This document shows, one piece after another, positions 55,238 through 64,000 of a stretch of DNA of 64,000 nucleotides. Position numbers and translations under genes: made by a program. Origin of the DNA: Aporrectodea caliginosa. Lineage: Eukaryota > Annelida > Clitellata > Crassiclitellata > Lumbricidae. Position 1 is the stretch's first letter; the number at the start of each line of letters is the position of its first letter. Below the pieces are notes generated by a model. The model was not told the origin of the DNA and made no database searches. It worked only from the letters and a program-made list of their open reading frames with translations. Where the stretch lies: the NCBI GenBank assembly GCA_020284085.1, contig JACEVL010000163.1, positions 1,232,761 to 1,296,760 on the forward strand, in the 5' to 3' direction.

Positions 55238-55407
55238 AATTGTTCTGTTATTATGTGATGTATTTCGATGTAATGTAAACCTCCGAAATTTCGCAGCGCC
55301 ACCAGATAAGTTCGAAAGGCCAGGTTGTTCGTTTAGTGTGGGTGCCACGTCCGTGTATAGTGTACGGGTACAGTCACTGACACGGGTTTAGCCTATTGGT
55401 AGCTTAG

Positions 55408-55637
55408 GGTCATCCATTAATTATGTCAACAAATTTCAGGCAGTTTTTGGCCCCCTCCCCCCCCTTGTCAACAACTGTCAAACATTGACGGACCCGCCTA
55501 AAAAAATATGTCAACATTCCCAGAACCCAGAATTTGTTGACGTCAAATTGTATCGAACCCACCCTCCCCTTGTCAACAACTGTCAAACTTTTCCAAACCC
55601 CTTTTCCCCCTATTTTGTTGACATAATTAATGGACCC
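55408..55637. mobile_element. MITE with ATTAATTATGTCAAC termini, 230 bp
   Basis: Inverted ends GGTCATCCATTAATTATG and GGGTCCATTAATTATG are each followed by TCAACAAA. CTTAG flanks both sides (55403-55407 and 55638-55642). TTGTCAACAACTGTCAAAC is repeated twice inside. Superfamily not assigned. Confidence 0.72.
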
Positions 55638-56025
55638 CTTAGGACAAGAACTTAACCTTATCAGGGCAGATTCAGGTGTGTGAATAATGGGTCATTCGTT
55701 AATGATTGTGTGACTAGATTGATCTTTACAAGTACTATTTAGAAGGTTCCATCATGTCGTGATCACGCACCGTATATAAAAACTTCACGGTGTTGAATTC
55801 CGTTAATTAGCCAAGAGCATTTACAGGTAATTAAACTGGGCAATTAATTGATACCCAAGCATTGACTGACCGTAGCGTTGTCGGTCCATCTTTCTCAAAT
55901 AAGCGGCCTTGCAACCGCACCTTCCTTTCTGTCATTTCCGTACGCGCTGGAAAACCAATCTCATCCTTTGTGGTTTTCACTGGCTTGTGTTGTCAGGTCG
56001 GGATCGTCTCTGATGGTTGTATTTA

Positions 56026-56399
56026 GGGTAGTCCCTAATTCACGGTCAAAAAGTGAAAAATCACGGCATACTTTTGCAAAAATCAAAAATTCACCGCGCC
56101 GTGCAGCTCCCAGTCACCAGTGTGAGTAGCGAGTGTTTTTCCAAGAATTTTCTCGAGGGGGGTAGTAACGAGAATTTTCAAAGAATAATTTTCGAGGGGG
56201 TAGTAACGAGAATTCTGAAATTAATTTAGTGGTTCCGCACTGTTTTTTGTCGTCGGCGCCATTTTTGACGTGTTTCGCAACCATTTTTAACGTGTTTTTA
56301 CAAAAGTGCTGAAAATGTGAAAAATCACGGAAAATCACGGCAAACGACGAAATTCACGGTTTCCGTGATCTCCGTGAATTCGTGATTTAGGGACTACCC
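56026..56399. mobile_element. MITE with GGGTAGTCCCTAA termini, 374 bp, TA flanks
   Basis: Inverted ends GGGTAGTCCCTAATTCACG and GGGTAGTCCCTAAATCACG are flanked by TA on both sides. The interior holds a duplicated GGGGGTAGTAACGAGAATT motif and repeated AAATCACGG. The TA flanks point to a Tc1/mariner- or PIF-type origin, inferred only. Confidence 0.72.
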
Positions 56400-56456
56400 T
56401 AATTGTATTGTATTTATAAATTTATAATATATATATTTATTATATAGGCCTAGGCT

Positions 56457-56641
56457 ATTGTAATCTCAATTATATAGCGCCTATCTATTCTGAACTCCGG
56501 ATTACGTTTCTGCGCCGAAATTGACCAAGAACTGAATATTTTCCGACTCGACTTACTTAAGGCGCTGGCCAGAAGGCTGTGGCATTCCAGAGATTACAAT
56601 ATATAATAAATATATAGGCGCTATATAATTGAGATTACAAT
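56457..56641. repeat. 28-bp perfect inverted repeat around 129 bp
   Basis: Arms at 56457-56484 and 56614-56641 contain TAATCTCAATTATATAGCGC and its reverse complement. The GCGCTATATAATT core is that of LINE/SINE tails. The inner side (56487-56560, minus) carries a segment also present at 57349-57428 in plus orientation (AATATTCAGTTCTTGGTCAA). Confidence 0.75.
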
Positions 56642-57039
56642 TATTACAAATAATCCCTCGCTGCAAAGCAATTTGCCCCATCCGGTGCGGTTTGCCCTTA
56701 TCCTCTCGTAGGGGAGCAGACGACTTGTCTTCGCGGCGACCCGCGTTGTCCCGGTTTAATATTTTTCGCAATATGTCTGCCTGGTGACATTAGAATTCTT
56801 TTGACGAAGCCGTAACACCGGATCATTGTCATGCAGCTCCTGACGTCCGATCGGCAGCATTATGGCCCTTTATGGAGCGCCCGATCGTAATATCTTGCTT
56901 GAAAAGAAGCGATATTTAAGGGGCGTTTGGCCGTCAATGCGCAGATGTTGCGTAGCGTCCGATAGAGACTAACCGCACCTGGTGGGGTAAGAATCAATAC
57001 CGCCTCACTGAAGATTATTGTTTGGACGATTATGCTAAT

Positions 57040-57080
57040 TATGATTATGATTATGCTTATGGTTATGATTATTATTATTA

Positions 57081-57177
<97 letters not shown>

Positions 57178-57222
57178 GCGATTATAGCGATTATAGCGAT
57201 TATAGCGATTATAGCGATTATT
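57040..57222. repeat. (ATT)n followed by five copies of ATTATAGCG
   Basis: An ATT run of about 110 bp, then ATTATAGCG units at 57171-57222. Confidence 0.9.
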
Positions 57223-57723
57223 TGTATTACGAACATCACTAAAGCGCACAAAGTTTCACACCTCGATTTCAAGTTTACGGGATGTAGCCTAATATCACGT
57301 GCATTTAATTTAATCTGTGGAATTCCACAGCGTCTTAATAAGTAGGCTAAGTCGATTCCGTAAATATTCAGTTCTTGGTCAATTTCAGCGCAGAAACTGA
57401 ATCCGGACTCCGGAGTTCAGAGCAGATGAGAAGAGGATGTGGTAGGCTATTTGAATTTTAACTGGAAACTGTTATTTAGTTCATTATAACGAAATTTGGA
57501 ATTGGATATCGAATACAAGCTTATTGATTCTTAAAGATTCTGAAAATGGTTTCACTCTGACACAATTTTCCGCATTTAAAACAAATTAAAAATTGCTATA
57601 AGATTAAAGCAAGTCTGCCATTTCGGTATAAAGCTTATTAATTAATCTACCTCAATGCCTAAGATATACTCAGCGATGTCAACTGCTCACTCTTCGTCAA
57701 CTGTAGGCTACTTGAACTGCAAG

Positions 57724-57878
57724 TATAGGCGTAGCTACAGCCTACATTGAGGCAAGATTGCCTCCTCTTGCTTTTTTATATACTGGAACTTCCATTGACC
57801 AACGACCTCAATGATCAGGATTTTGCCAATGGTCTGAGAAGTTGCCTCCTCTTGAATTCAAGTCTCGCTACGTGCCTG
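57724..57878. mobile_element. Short MITE, 155 bp, with 8-bp duplication
   Basis: The perfect target duplication ACTGCAAG lies at 57716-57723 and 57879-57886. Termini are TATAGGCGTAGC and (inverted) CAGGCACGTAGC. Inside, TGCCTCCTCTTG occurs twice. It is probably hAT-derived, but the left terminus is poor. Confidence 0.65.
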
Positions 57879-57886
57879 ACTGCAAG

Positions 57887-58286
57887 TGAAAGTTTCAGTT
57901 ATTAGACTGAAATCGTGTGGTTGACTTTAACTAATCTCTCAAAAATTCACACTAGCCCTATACAGTAGACCTATACAGTTTTTGTACAGTGTCGTTAAAC
58001 TGAAACTACTACTACTGTGGGCAAGGATGCTTTGCAACTTAAACTTTCTCTTCTATTTCTGTTACGCTGTCTGTGACGAGTGGTCAATCAAAGAGTAACA
58101 CCGATTCAGTTTCACATAATTAATTTTTCCAGCATTTTTAATATTATATAACATAGCATTGTTGCATTGCATTGCAACAAACGAGTAATGTACACTTATT
58201 GCATTTATAACAGCTAAAATCAAATAACGTCACATTCCTTGAAAATAGCTTCTATAACTAATATAAGTAGTGTCAATAACACTGGG
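57887..58286. other. No feature seen
   Basis: AT-rich DNA without recognisable coding or repeat structure. Confidence 0.45.
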
Positions 58287-58410
58287 AAAAACGGCTTCAA
58301 GTTCAACTTCGTGGGTTTTTGCACATGATAGGTTACATCGTTACACACAAGTTCAGAAGGGCCCCAAAATGTTTGCGCCTAAGGCCCCGTTTTCTGTAAA
58401 AGCGCCTGTG
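58287..58410 (+). mobile_element. Partial copy of the 371-bp hAT element (right end)
   Basis: It matches 2768-2910 (ACGGCTTCAAGTTCAACTTC ... GCGCCTAAGGCCCCGTTTTC) with an internal loss of about 20-30 bp, and ends AAAGCGCCTGTG. No left half or target duplication was found. The 104-codon open frame over this region (58270-58584) is partly this element. Confidence 0.75.
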
Positions 58411-58751
58411 TTGAGCGATGGTGGTCATTCTACGGAGGAAGTCCTTGAGAACGGAGAACCCCAAGAGCATACAGCGACGAGGCACAAGAGGAGAGTGCCC
58501 CTCGAGGTGGGAATGCATGCCAAGGTCACAACTGAGTATTACCCCGAGGATCCAGTTCTTGTCAAACCGCTCGGCACCCTCTAATATCTAATACATTCAG
58601 CTATTAGATCTCAGTAAATATTAAGTCTAACATGACATCTCTGCCTAATGACAAGGTATAGGCATTCATTAATATATGTATTCACCCCACACATGGACCC
58701 CACCCATGGATTCGCATCTACTCCATCCGCCCACTAAGTTATTCATACATT

Positions 58752-59092
58752 CATTCGTTCAATCAATCATCCATCCATCCATCCATCCATCCATCCATCC
58801 ATCCATCCATCCATCCACACACCCATCAACCCATCAAGTCATTCATTCATTCATTCATTCATTCATTCATTCATTCATTCATCCATTCATCGATCCACAC
58901 AACAACCAACTGGTTTCTCTGTCCGTGTATCCAGCCATCATCCCTCCTCCCTCCTTCCCTCCTTCCCTCCTTCCTTTCCTCCTTCCCTCCTCCCTCCCTC
59001 CCTCCCTCCCTCCCTCCCTCCCTCCTCCCTCCCTCCCTCCCTCCCTCCCTCCCTCCTCCTCCCTCCCTCCCTCCCTCTATGCGTCCATCCAT
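58752..59092. repeat. (CATC)n, (ATTC)n and (CCCT)n microsatellites
   Basis: Three successive simple repeats at about 58765-58830, 58840-58890 and 58935-59080. The 231-codon frame rich in Pro, Ser, His and Ile through them is an artefact. Confidence 0.93.
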
Positions 59093-59334
59093 CATCCATT
59101 CCTCCATTCATCAATTCATCCATTTGTCCATCGAAGCAACCTGAGAGAGACCCTATCTGAACATCCAAGCCTTACCCAAAGAGAGAGTGAACCGAAGCTC
59201 CATCCATCCAACCACCATCCACCCACCAATCCATTCATCTATCCGTCTATCCATTCACCAAACAGCAAGAGCCACGCGCCAGACCATCAGCCATTCATCC
59301 ATTCATCCACTCATACATCCTTACATCTACCCAT

Positions 59335-59864
59335 TCTCGTTAACGATAACGATAACGAAAATGTTCGTTAACGAAAATAAAATGATTTCGTTAACGATAA
59401 CTATAACTATAACTAAAAAATATCATTAACTATAACTATAACTATAACGAAAATAACACTAACGAAAATTCATCTTTATTTTCGTTAATACAAAAATAAA
59501 AATAGGAAGTGCAATATGGACGATACGACATAAATGAGAACGAAAATGCGAAATTTTTATTGTGAAATTTGTCAGTTACTTTGGAAACTCGTGTATTGAT
59601 GAAGCTGAATGTACCCATGCTTCAAAGGTTTTCATAGCTCTGAGTAAATTGTGAAACAGCGTATTAATACGCACAATTTTGCTTATAGACTTAATTATTG
59701 TAACTAAGTAGTAACTAAAATTAACTAAAATAAAATTCATTAACTATAACTATAACTATAACTAAAAAATAATACTAACTATAACTATAACTATAACTAA
59801 AATAAAAATCATTAACTATAACTATAACTATAACTAAAATAAACCTGTAAGGAAAATCACACTG
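59335..59864. mobile_element. Unclassified insertion rich in AACTATAACTATAACT repeats, 530 bp
   Basis: It is flanked by the 16-bp direct repeat CCTTACATCTACCCAT (59319-59334 and 59865-59880). The ends consist of GTTAACGATAACGATAACG and AACTATAACTATAACT arrays around a unique core of about 200 bp. The right third matches 39330-39510 in inverse orientation, so this is a dispersed family. No coding capacity was recognised. Confidence 0.6.
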
Positions 59865-59964
59865 CCTTACATCTACCCATCTATCAAGCCATTCATTCAT
59901 TTATTCATCCATCCATCCTTACACTCATTCACCTATCAAGTCATTCATTCATCCACCTACCCAC

Positions 59965-60797
59965 GAAGGATCATTGGCATGGTGTAAACCGAGTAAGACC
60001 AGAATCAAAGATCACTGGCATGGTCTAAATTCCAGTAAGACCAGTACGTAAAAAAGGATCATTGTTATCGTGTGAAACGCAGTGAGAGCAGACTCAAAGA
60101 TCCCTGGCATGGTCTAAATTCCAGTAAGACCAGTGTGTAGAAAGGATCATTGGCATGGTGTAATCCCTGTAAGACCAGAATCAAAGTCACTGGCATGGTT
60201 TAAATTCCAGTAAGACCAGAATCAAAGATCACTGGCATGGTCTAAATTCCAGTCAGACCAGTGCGTACACAAGGATCGTTGGCATCGTGTGAAACGCAGT
60301 AAGACCAGACTCAAAGATCACTGGCAAGGTCTAAATTCAAGTGAGAACAGTGCGTGAGTAAGGATCATTGGCATGGTGTAAACCCAGTAAGACCAGAATT
60401 AAAGATCACGTGTATACTGGCATGGTCTAAATTCCAGTAGGACCAGTGCGTACACAAGGATCATTGGCATCGTGTGAAACGCCGTAAGACCAGACTCAAA
60501 GGTCACTGGCATGGTCTAAATTCCAGTAAGACCAGTGCGTAGGAAAGGATCATTGGCATGGTGTAAACCCAGTAAGACCAGAATCAAAGATCACTGGCAT
60601 GGTCTAAATTCCAGTAAGACCAGTGCGTGAAAAAGGATCATTGGCATCGTGTGAAACGCAGTAAGACCAGACTCAAAGATCACTGGCATGGTCTAAATTC
60701 CAGTAAGACCAGTGCATAGGAAAGGATCATTGGCATGGTGTAAGCCCAGTAAGACCAGAATCAAAGATCACTGGCATGGTCTAAGTTCCAGTAAGAC
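59965..60797 (+). repeat. Higher-order satellite, 88-bp dimer alternating in units of about 178 bp
   Basis: The base monomer is about 44 bp and contains GGCATGGT and AGTAAGACCAG. Monomers pair into an 88-bp dimer. Dimers alternate strictly between a GTGTAAACCCAG type (near 59968, 60143, 60361, 60547, 60725) and a GTGTGAAACGCAG type (near 60055, 60275, 60457, 60636), giving a higher-order unit of about 178 bp. One monomer (about 60190-60230) is inserted extra. Confidence 0.88.
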
Positions 60798-61143
60798 CAG
60801 AGGCGTCCATCCCCCCTTACGCTTATGAAGCATTCCCCTCGTGTCATCAGATTGCCCTTCCCCACGACGACGGCCTCAGACGATGGTCGACTGTCGACAC
60901 GAGAGAAAATCTAGATTATCAGAACTTGAAGCACAATTTTACTGTTGAATTCTTTAACTTTTAGTTGAGCAATCAAGTAACATTATGAAGTCTTGTGCAC
61001 AGACAGAGGCATACCGCCAGAGCGGCCAGACAGTACTAACATAAGTATTAAAATCACAATAGGTGCTTCTTCAGAGCAGCAGAGTGCATAGCCAAGCGAT
61101 CAACAATTTCGTCAAGTTGTAGTGATAGAGTACCGGTAGCGTC

Positions 61144-61440
61144 TCAGTCACAGGCTAATACAGTCAGAGGTGCAAACCAGTCATCAACCATGGTTGATCT
61201 CCGTCGATTGTTCACAATGCTGATGCCACTCGTTACTCGCTCAGCTGACCAGCTGGTCACCGTAAGGGAGACCAGGATTTTGTACAAGCTGGAGAGTGTT
61301 GAATAGCCTGAAAGTTGACATATCACATGTAATAGCTTAACATAACTGCCTTCAATCCACTGTCCGGTCGACAGATGTGTCTTTTGCTCGTCATCATCGT
61401 CACTGCCTGTGCCTGTATCATCTAGGTCAGGGGTGCGCAA
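61144..61440 (-). pseudogene. hAT transposase C-terminal (dimerisation) fragment
   Basis: The frame reads QLSGYSTLSSLYKILVSLTV and then SWSAERVTSGISIVNNRRRS, followed by TMVDDWFAPLTVLACD. This is the pattern of the hAT dimerisation region (SAER, then R-STM-DDR-L). Only about the last 80 residues are recognisable. hAT element 2 cut into the upstream side at 61428, and the few N-terminal residues before that point come from element 2. It is not functional. Confidence 0.8.
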
Positions 61441-61588
61441 CCTACGGCCGCATGCGGCCGTGAGAGGGAGACTTGGCGGCCGTGGACGTATGATCTAATT
61501 GTAATGTATTGGCGGCCGTGTGTAGGCCTATATTAATTCAGAAATATTTTCATTCCTGTGCTTTAAAACTGAGGTAGCTAATGTTTCT

Positions 61589-61945
61589 TTGGTTTCACGC
61601 AGCATCCTTGGCTGTGCTCCATCTTACCTGCGCAACCTCTGCCGCCCAGTGTCCGACGTTGTAGCGCGTCGGGCGCTTCGCTCCGCGACGACGGGGCAAC
61701 TCCTAGTCCCGCGGGCTCGCTTGACTGCTAGGCAGCGCCGAGCTTTCTCGGTTGCAGGCCCCTCCATCTGGAATGACCTGCCATCGGAGCTGCGCTTGCT
61801 ACCTTTGACCAGTCAAACTGGGTTTTATAAATCACTTAAGTCTGTTTACTTTTGCCGTGGCTGGACTGGGAGCGCTTCTGAGTAGATTTCTTGAAGGGGC
61901 GCTATATAAATCTCCAGAATGAATGAATGAATGAATGAATAAGTT
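61589..61945 (+). mobile_element. CR1/L2-like LINE 3' end, 5'-truncated
   Basis: The frame 61589-61885 ends RRAFSVAGPSIWNDLPSELR ... FCRGWTGSASE, the C-terminus typical of CR1/L2-type ORF2 proteins. The stop codon is followed at once by the tail GAGTAGATTTCTTGAAGGGG, CGCTATATAAAT and (AATG)n. It sits inside hAT element 2. Confidence 0.8.
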
Positions 61946-62199
61946 AGTTGTGTTTGTTTCTGTATTAGCGCATGTATTTAACAACAAGTAGCCTAAGTAG
62001 GCTATTATACTCACACATGCACTCACCACACACACAAACACTCATACCCTTTGAGAATGTACCATCTGAGTATGTATCTCTGCGGATGTAGCTCAAAGAG
62101 TCAGCCAGCCTAATAATATCCATATCTAGTATTGGACAGCCAACCACTGCATATAGAAAGTGTTCAATGAAAGTTACAGTGTAGGCTTAATGCAACGGG

Positions 62200-62651
62200 A
62201 CGACATTCCTATACTGCGTCTTTCCCCGCCGTCTTTGATGCCCCGCTGCAAGAATTCACTGAACAATTCAATGACTAATAAAATTTTCCCATCTGGTGGA
62301 GAAAGACAATGATCCCCTGGACCTCCAAATGGAATTAGTGGAGTTGAAGAAAAATTATACACTCATAAAGAAGTTAACAAATAGAGAGGATGAAACCAAT
62401 TTACTAGGGGTGTGTGGAAGTTGGCGATGGAATACCCTAAACTTCGGGAACTAGCAAGAAATACCCTATTCCTCTTCGGAGGCACCTACGTGTGTGACGC
62501 AGCCTTCTTTTGGATAAAGTATTCGAAAAACAAGTACAGAACTCGATTGATGGACAACATTCTGGAGTCTGGAATTTGTCTAAAAGTCTCTAGCGAGTCT
62601 TCAGACTTCTCATGCCTTTCGGCCAATATCCAAGACCAAGGCAGCCATTAA
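62200..62651 (+). pseudogene. hAT transposase C-terminal remnant, GTF2IRD2/SCAND3-like group
   Basis: Broken frames read DPLDLQMELVELK and then, at 62412-62651, YPKLRELARNTLFLFGGTYV, KYRTRLMDN and SSDFSCLSANIQDQGSH. This is the pattern of the hAT transposases related to GTF2IRD2 and SCAND3. Frameshifts separate the pieces and the conserved CESAFS motif is altered to CDAAFF. No intact N-terminal part is present. Confidence 0.75.
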
Positions 62652-63580
62652 TTTGGAACATTGTTGTGGTTTCAATTATATTAGCTACACATTCGAGTAG
62701 GATTGAAGTTACAGATAAAGTTGAATGTGCTTTTTATCATCATTATTAGTTTTATGATGAAAAAGACATGGTAGGCCTACTGAAGTTCGTGGAGAAGGAA
62801 TGGACATCAGTTAACATTACTTGTAATAGTAAACATGCTTCATTCTGGACATCATCCACGTGTATTTTTGTAAACAACCTAATAGCAGATACCTTGGCGG
62901 CCGCGATGAGAATATGAGCCTTCAATGCGGCCGACATTAACGAAAAGGTTGCGCACCCCTGATCTAGGTGAATCAGTTCAAGTAGGGTAGCAGCATTTAC
63001 ACAGGGCAGACCAGTGAGTACACAAGGATCATCGGCATGGTGTAAACCCAGTACGATCGATTTATCCTAATATCGATCAACACCCTGGGCGTGAAATAAT
63101 CCATTTTCTTCAAAAATACCTAGCATGACATTGTCTTCCTGGAAAAGGTCCTGTAGGCCTATTTGACAAGCAACGGTATCCAGTGTTGTATAGTAGCCTA
63201 AACACCAAAACGATAGTGGTCTGTGCTACTGCAGTGAGCACCACATTTAGGCGAAGTGTCATTTTCCCAGTTTTCTCGTCATGTTGCCTGGGTGATCGTC
63301 TTGCTCGATGAACCGGAAAGTTTGCAGAAACATCGTGAACCGTTGCAATCGTGCTTCTACAATCTACAACTAGAGACTACCATGAATGTTCTGTGATAAG
63401 TTTCAGTTTCTGACTGCACCGACGTATACCAGCTGAGCCGCATCAAATCAAACAACAAATCGATTAATTTCTAAGATGGAAAAACTGGGGAGACGTTTAA
63501 CGTACTAAAAAAATTTCTTCCCCCTCTGAAAAGGCTATGAAGATTTCTGCTTCATTCCCTCCATAGGATGGACGCCTCTG

Positions 63581-63645
63581 AGTAAGACCAGTGAGTACAC
63601 AAGGATCATCGGCATGGTGTAAACCCAGTACGATCGATTTACAAA
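63581..63645 (+). repeat. Satellite resumes after the hAT insertion
   Basis: The sequence after hAT element 1 starts with the target duplication AGTAAGAC and continues CAGTGAGTACACAAGGATC in satellite phase for about 60 bp, then stops at a CGATCGATTTA junction. Confidence 0.8.
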
Positions 63646-64000
63646 TCGCCTTCTATTTTCAAATGAGAAGGGTAGCACGAGCTGTTTTTTTGGCTTGGCA
63701 TCCACAGGTAGGCCTACTAATTGTGAATCGTAAACTCGAAACTTCTACAGCGCCCACAAAGCGAAGTCGCGGGAACCAGCTTGTTCACCGGAACGGAGAA
63801 AACAAGCCGCATCAAATTGCGGACTTCAATCAATCAACCATGATTTTCATTGATCCAGTTAATCAAATAAAACAGGTGTTGAAATCAAATACATCAACAT
63901 TAAGCTAATAATCAGAAGTAACACTCAATAATACAAGTAATATAAGGACTCCAGAGCAAAAGGCACACCTAGAAAGGAGAAAAACTCGCTGTCGGAAATC
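63646..64000. other. No feature seen at the window end
   Basis: An open frame runs to 63908 on the plus strand without a recognisable domain. A gene continuing beyond the window cannot be judged. Confidence 0.4.

Larger units (their letters stand above)
61428..62961 (+). mobile_element. hAT element 2, nested in hAT element 1
   Basis: The perfect terminal inverted repeat CAGGGGTGCGCAACCT is followed by CGGCCGCATGCGGCC-type sequence. The 8-bp target duplication ATCTAGGT lies at 61420-61427 and 62962-62969. It contains a LINE 3' fragment (about 61590-61945) and a decayed plus-strand transposase 3' end (about 62200-62651). Confidence 0.95.
60798..63580 (-). mobile_element. hAT element 1 in the satellite, degenerate, hosting a second hAT element
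   Basis: Terminal inverted repeats are CAGAGGCGTCCATCC at the left and its exact reverse complement at the right. The 8-bp target duplication AGTAAGAC lies at 60790-60797 and 63581-63588. The total is 2,783 bp, of which 1,534 bp are hAT element 2. A minus-strand transposase remnant (61144-61440) confirms the superfamily. The element interrupts a higher-order satellite. Confidence 0.93.

Noticed and set aside
57022..57345. 107-codon frame rich in Tyr and Ile
   Set aside because: It is a translation of the (ATT)n run and the adjacent ATTATAGCG repeats.
58676..59371. 231-codon open frame rich in Pro, Ser, His and Ile
   Set aside because: It is a translation of CATC, ATTC and CCCT microsatellites. 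Low-complexity frames on the opposite strand exist for the same reason.

Overview
This is a 64 kb window of a eukaryotic, animal genome. It is gene-poor and very rich in repeats. Only two host protein-coding genes are clear, and both lie on the minus strand: a 12-finger C2H2 zinc-finger protein (10519-13464) and a seven-repeat protocadherin (33513-36314). Each is encoded by one long uninterrupted reading frame. The organism cannot be named from the sequence alone. Protocadherin, poly-C2H2, CR1/L2-like LINE tails, tRNA-derived SINEs, hAT elements and a SCAN-like Gag of the Gmr1 type of Gypsy element fit a marine invertebrate. The Gmr1/SCAN link was first described in deuterostomes, so a deuterostome is a weak preference and a spiralian is not excluded.

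Layout. 1-10 kb: intergenic DNA with microsatellites, minisatellites, a hAT element nested in another hAT element (2420-2958), and SINE/LINE debris. 10.5-17.7 kb: zinc-finger gene, a 2 kb array of 20-bp repeats in its upstream region (13.9-16.0 kb), and a CpG-rich block (17.05-17.65 kb) that could be its promoter. 19.1-21.4 kb: a 2,255-bp fold-back element with 540-bp arms, inserted into a SINE. 22-32.7 kb: LINE 3' fragments, SINEs and small hAT elements. 33.5-37.2 kb: protocadherin and a CpG-rich upstream region, followed by a Helitron-like element (37342-38022). 42.05-47.72 kb: a very young Gmr1-like Gypsy LTR element with a 5-bp target duplication, lacking integrase and most of reverse transcriptase. 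48-59 kb: simple repeats, SINEs, MITEs and hAT derivatives. 60-63.6 kb: a higher-order satellite broken by a hAT element, which is broken by a second hAT element, which holds a LINE fragment.

The mobile elements form a dependency network. Two SINE families carry 3' tails matching the 3' tails of LINE fragments in the same window, as expected if they borrow LINE reverse transcriptase. At least eight elements carry 8-bp target duplications and CAG-type hAT termini, and most are too short to encode transposase. The Gypsy copy has nearly identical LTRs although it cannot make its own integrase, so it was probably mobilised in trans. No prokaryotic features, true tRNA or rRNA genes, or CRISPR arrays were seen. 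Everything here comes from reading the sequence by eye. Boundaries of SINE and LINE fragments are approximate; boundaries of elements with target-site duplications are exact to the base as read.
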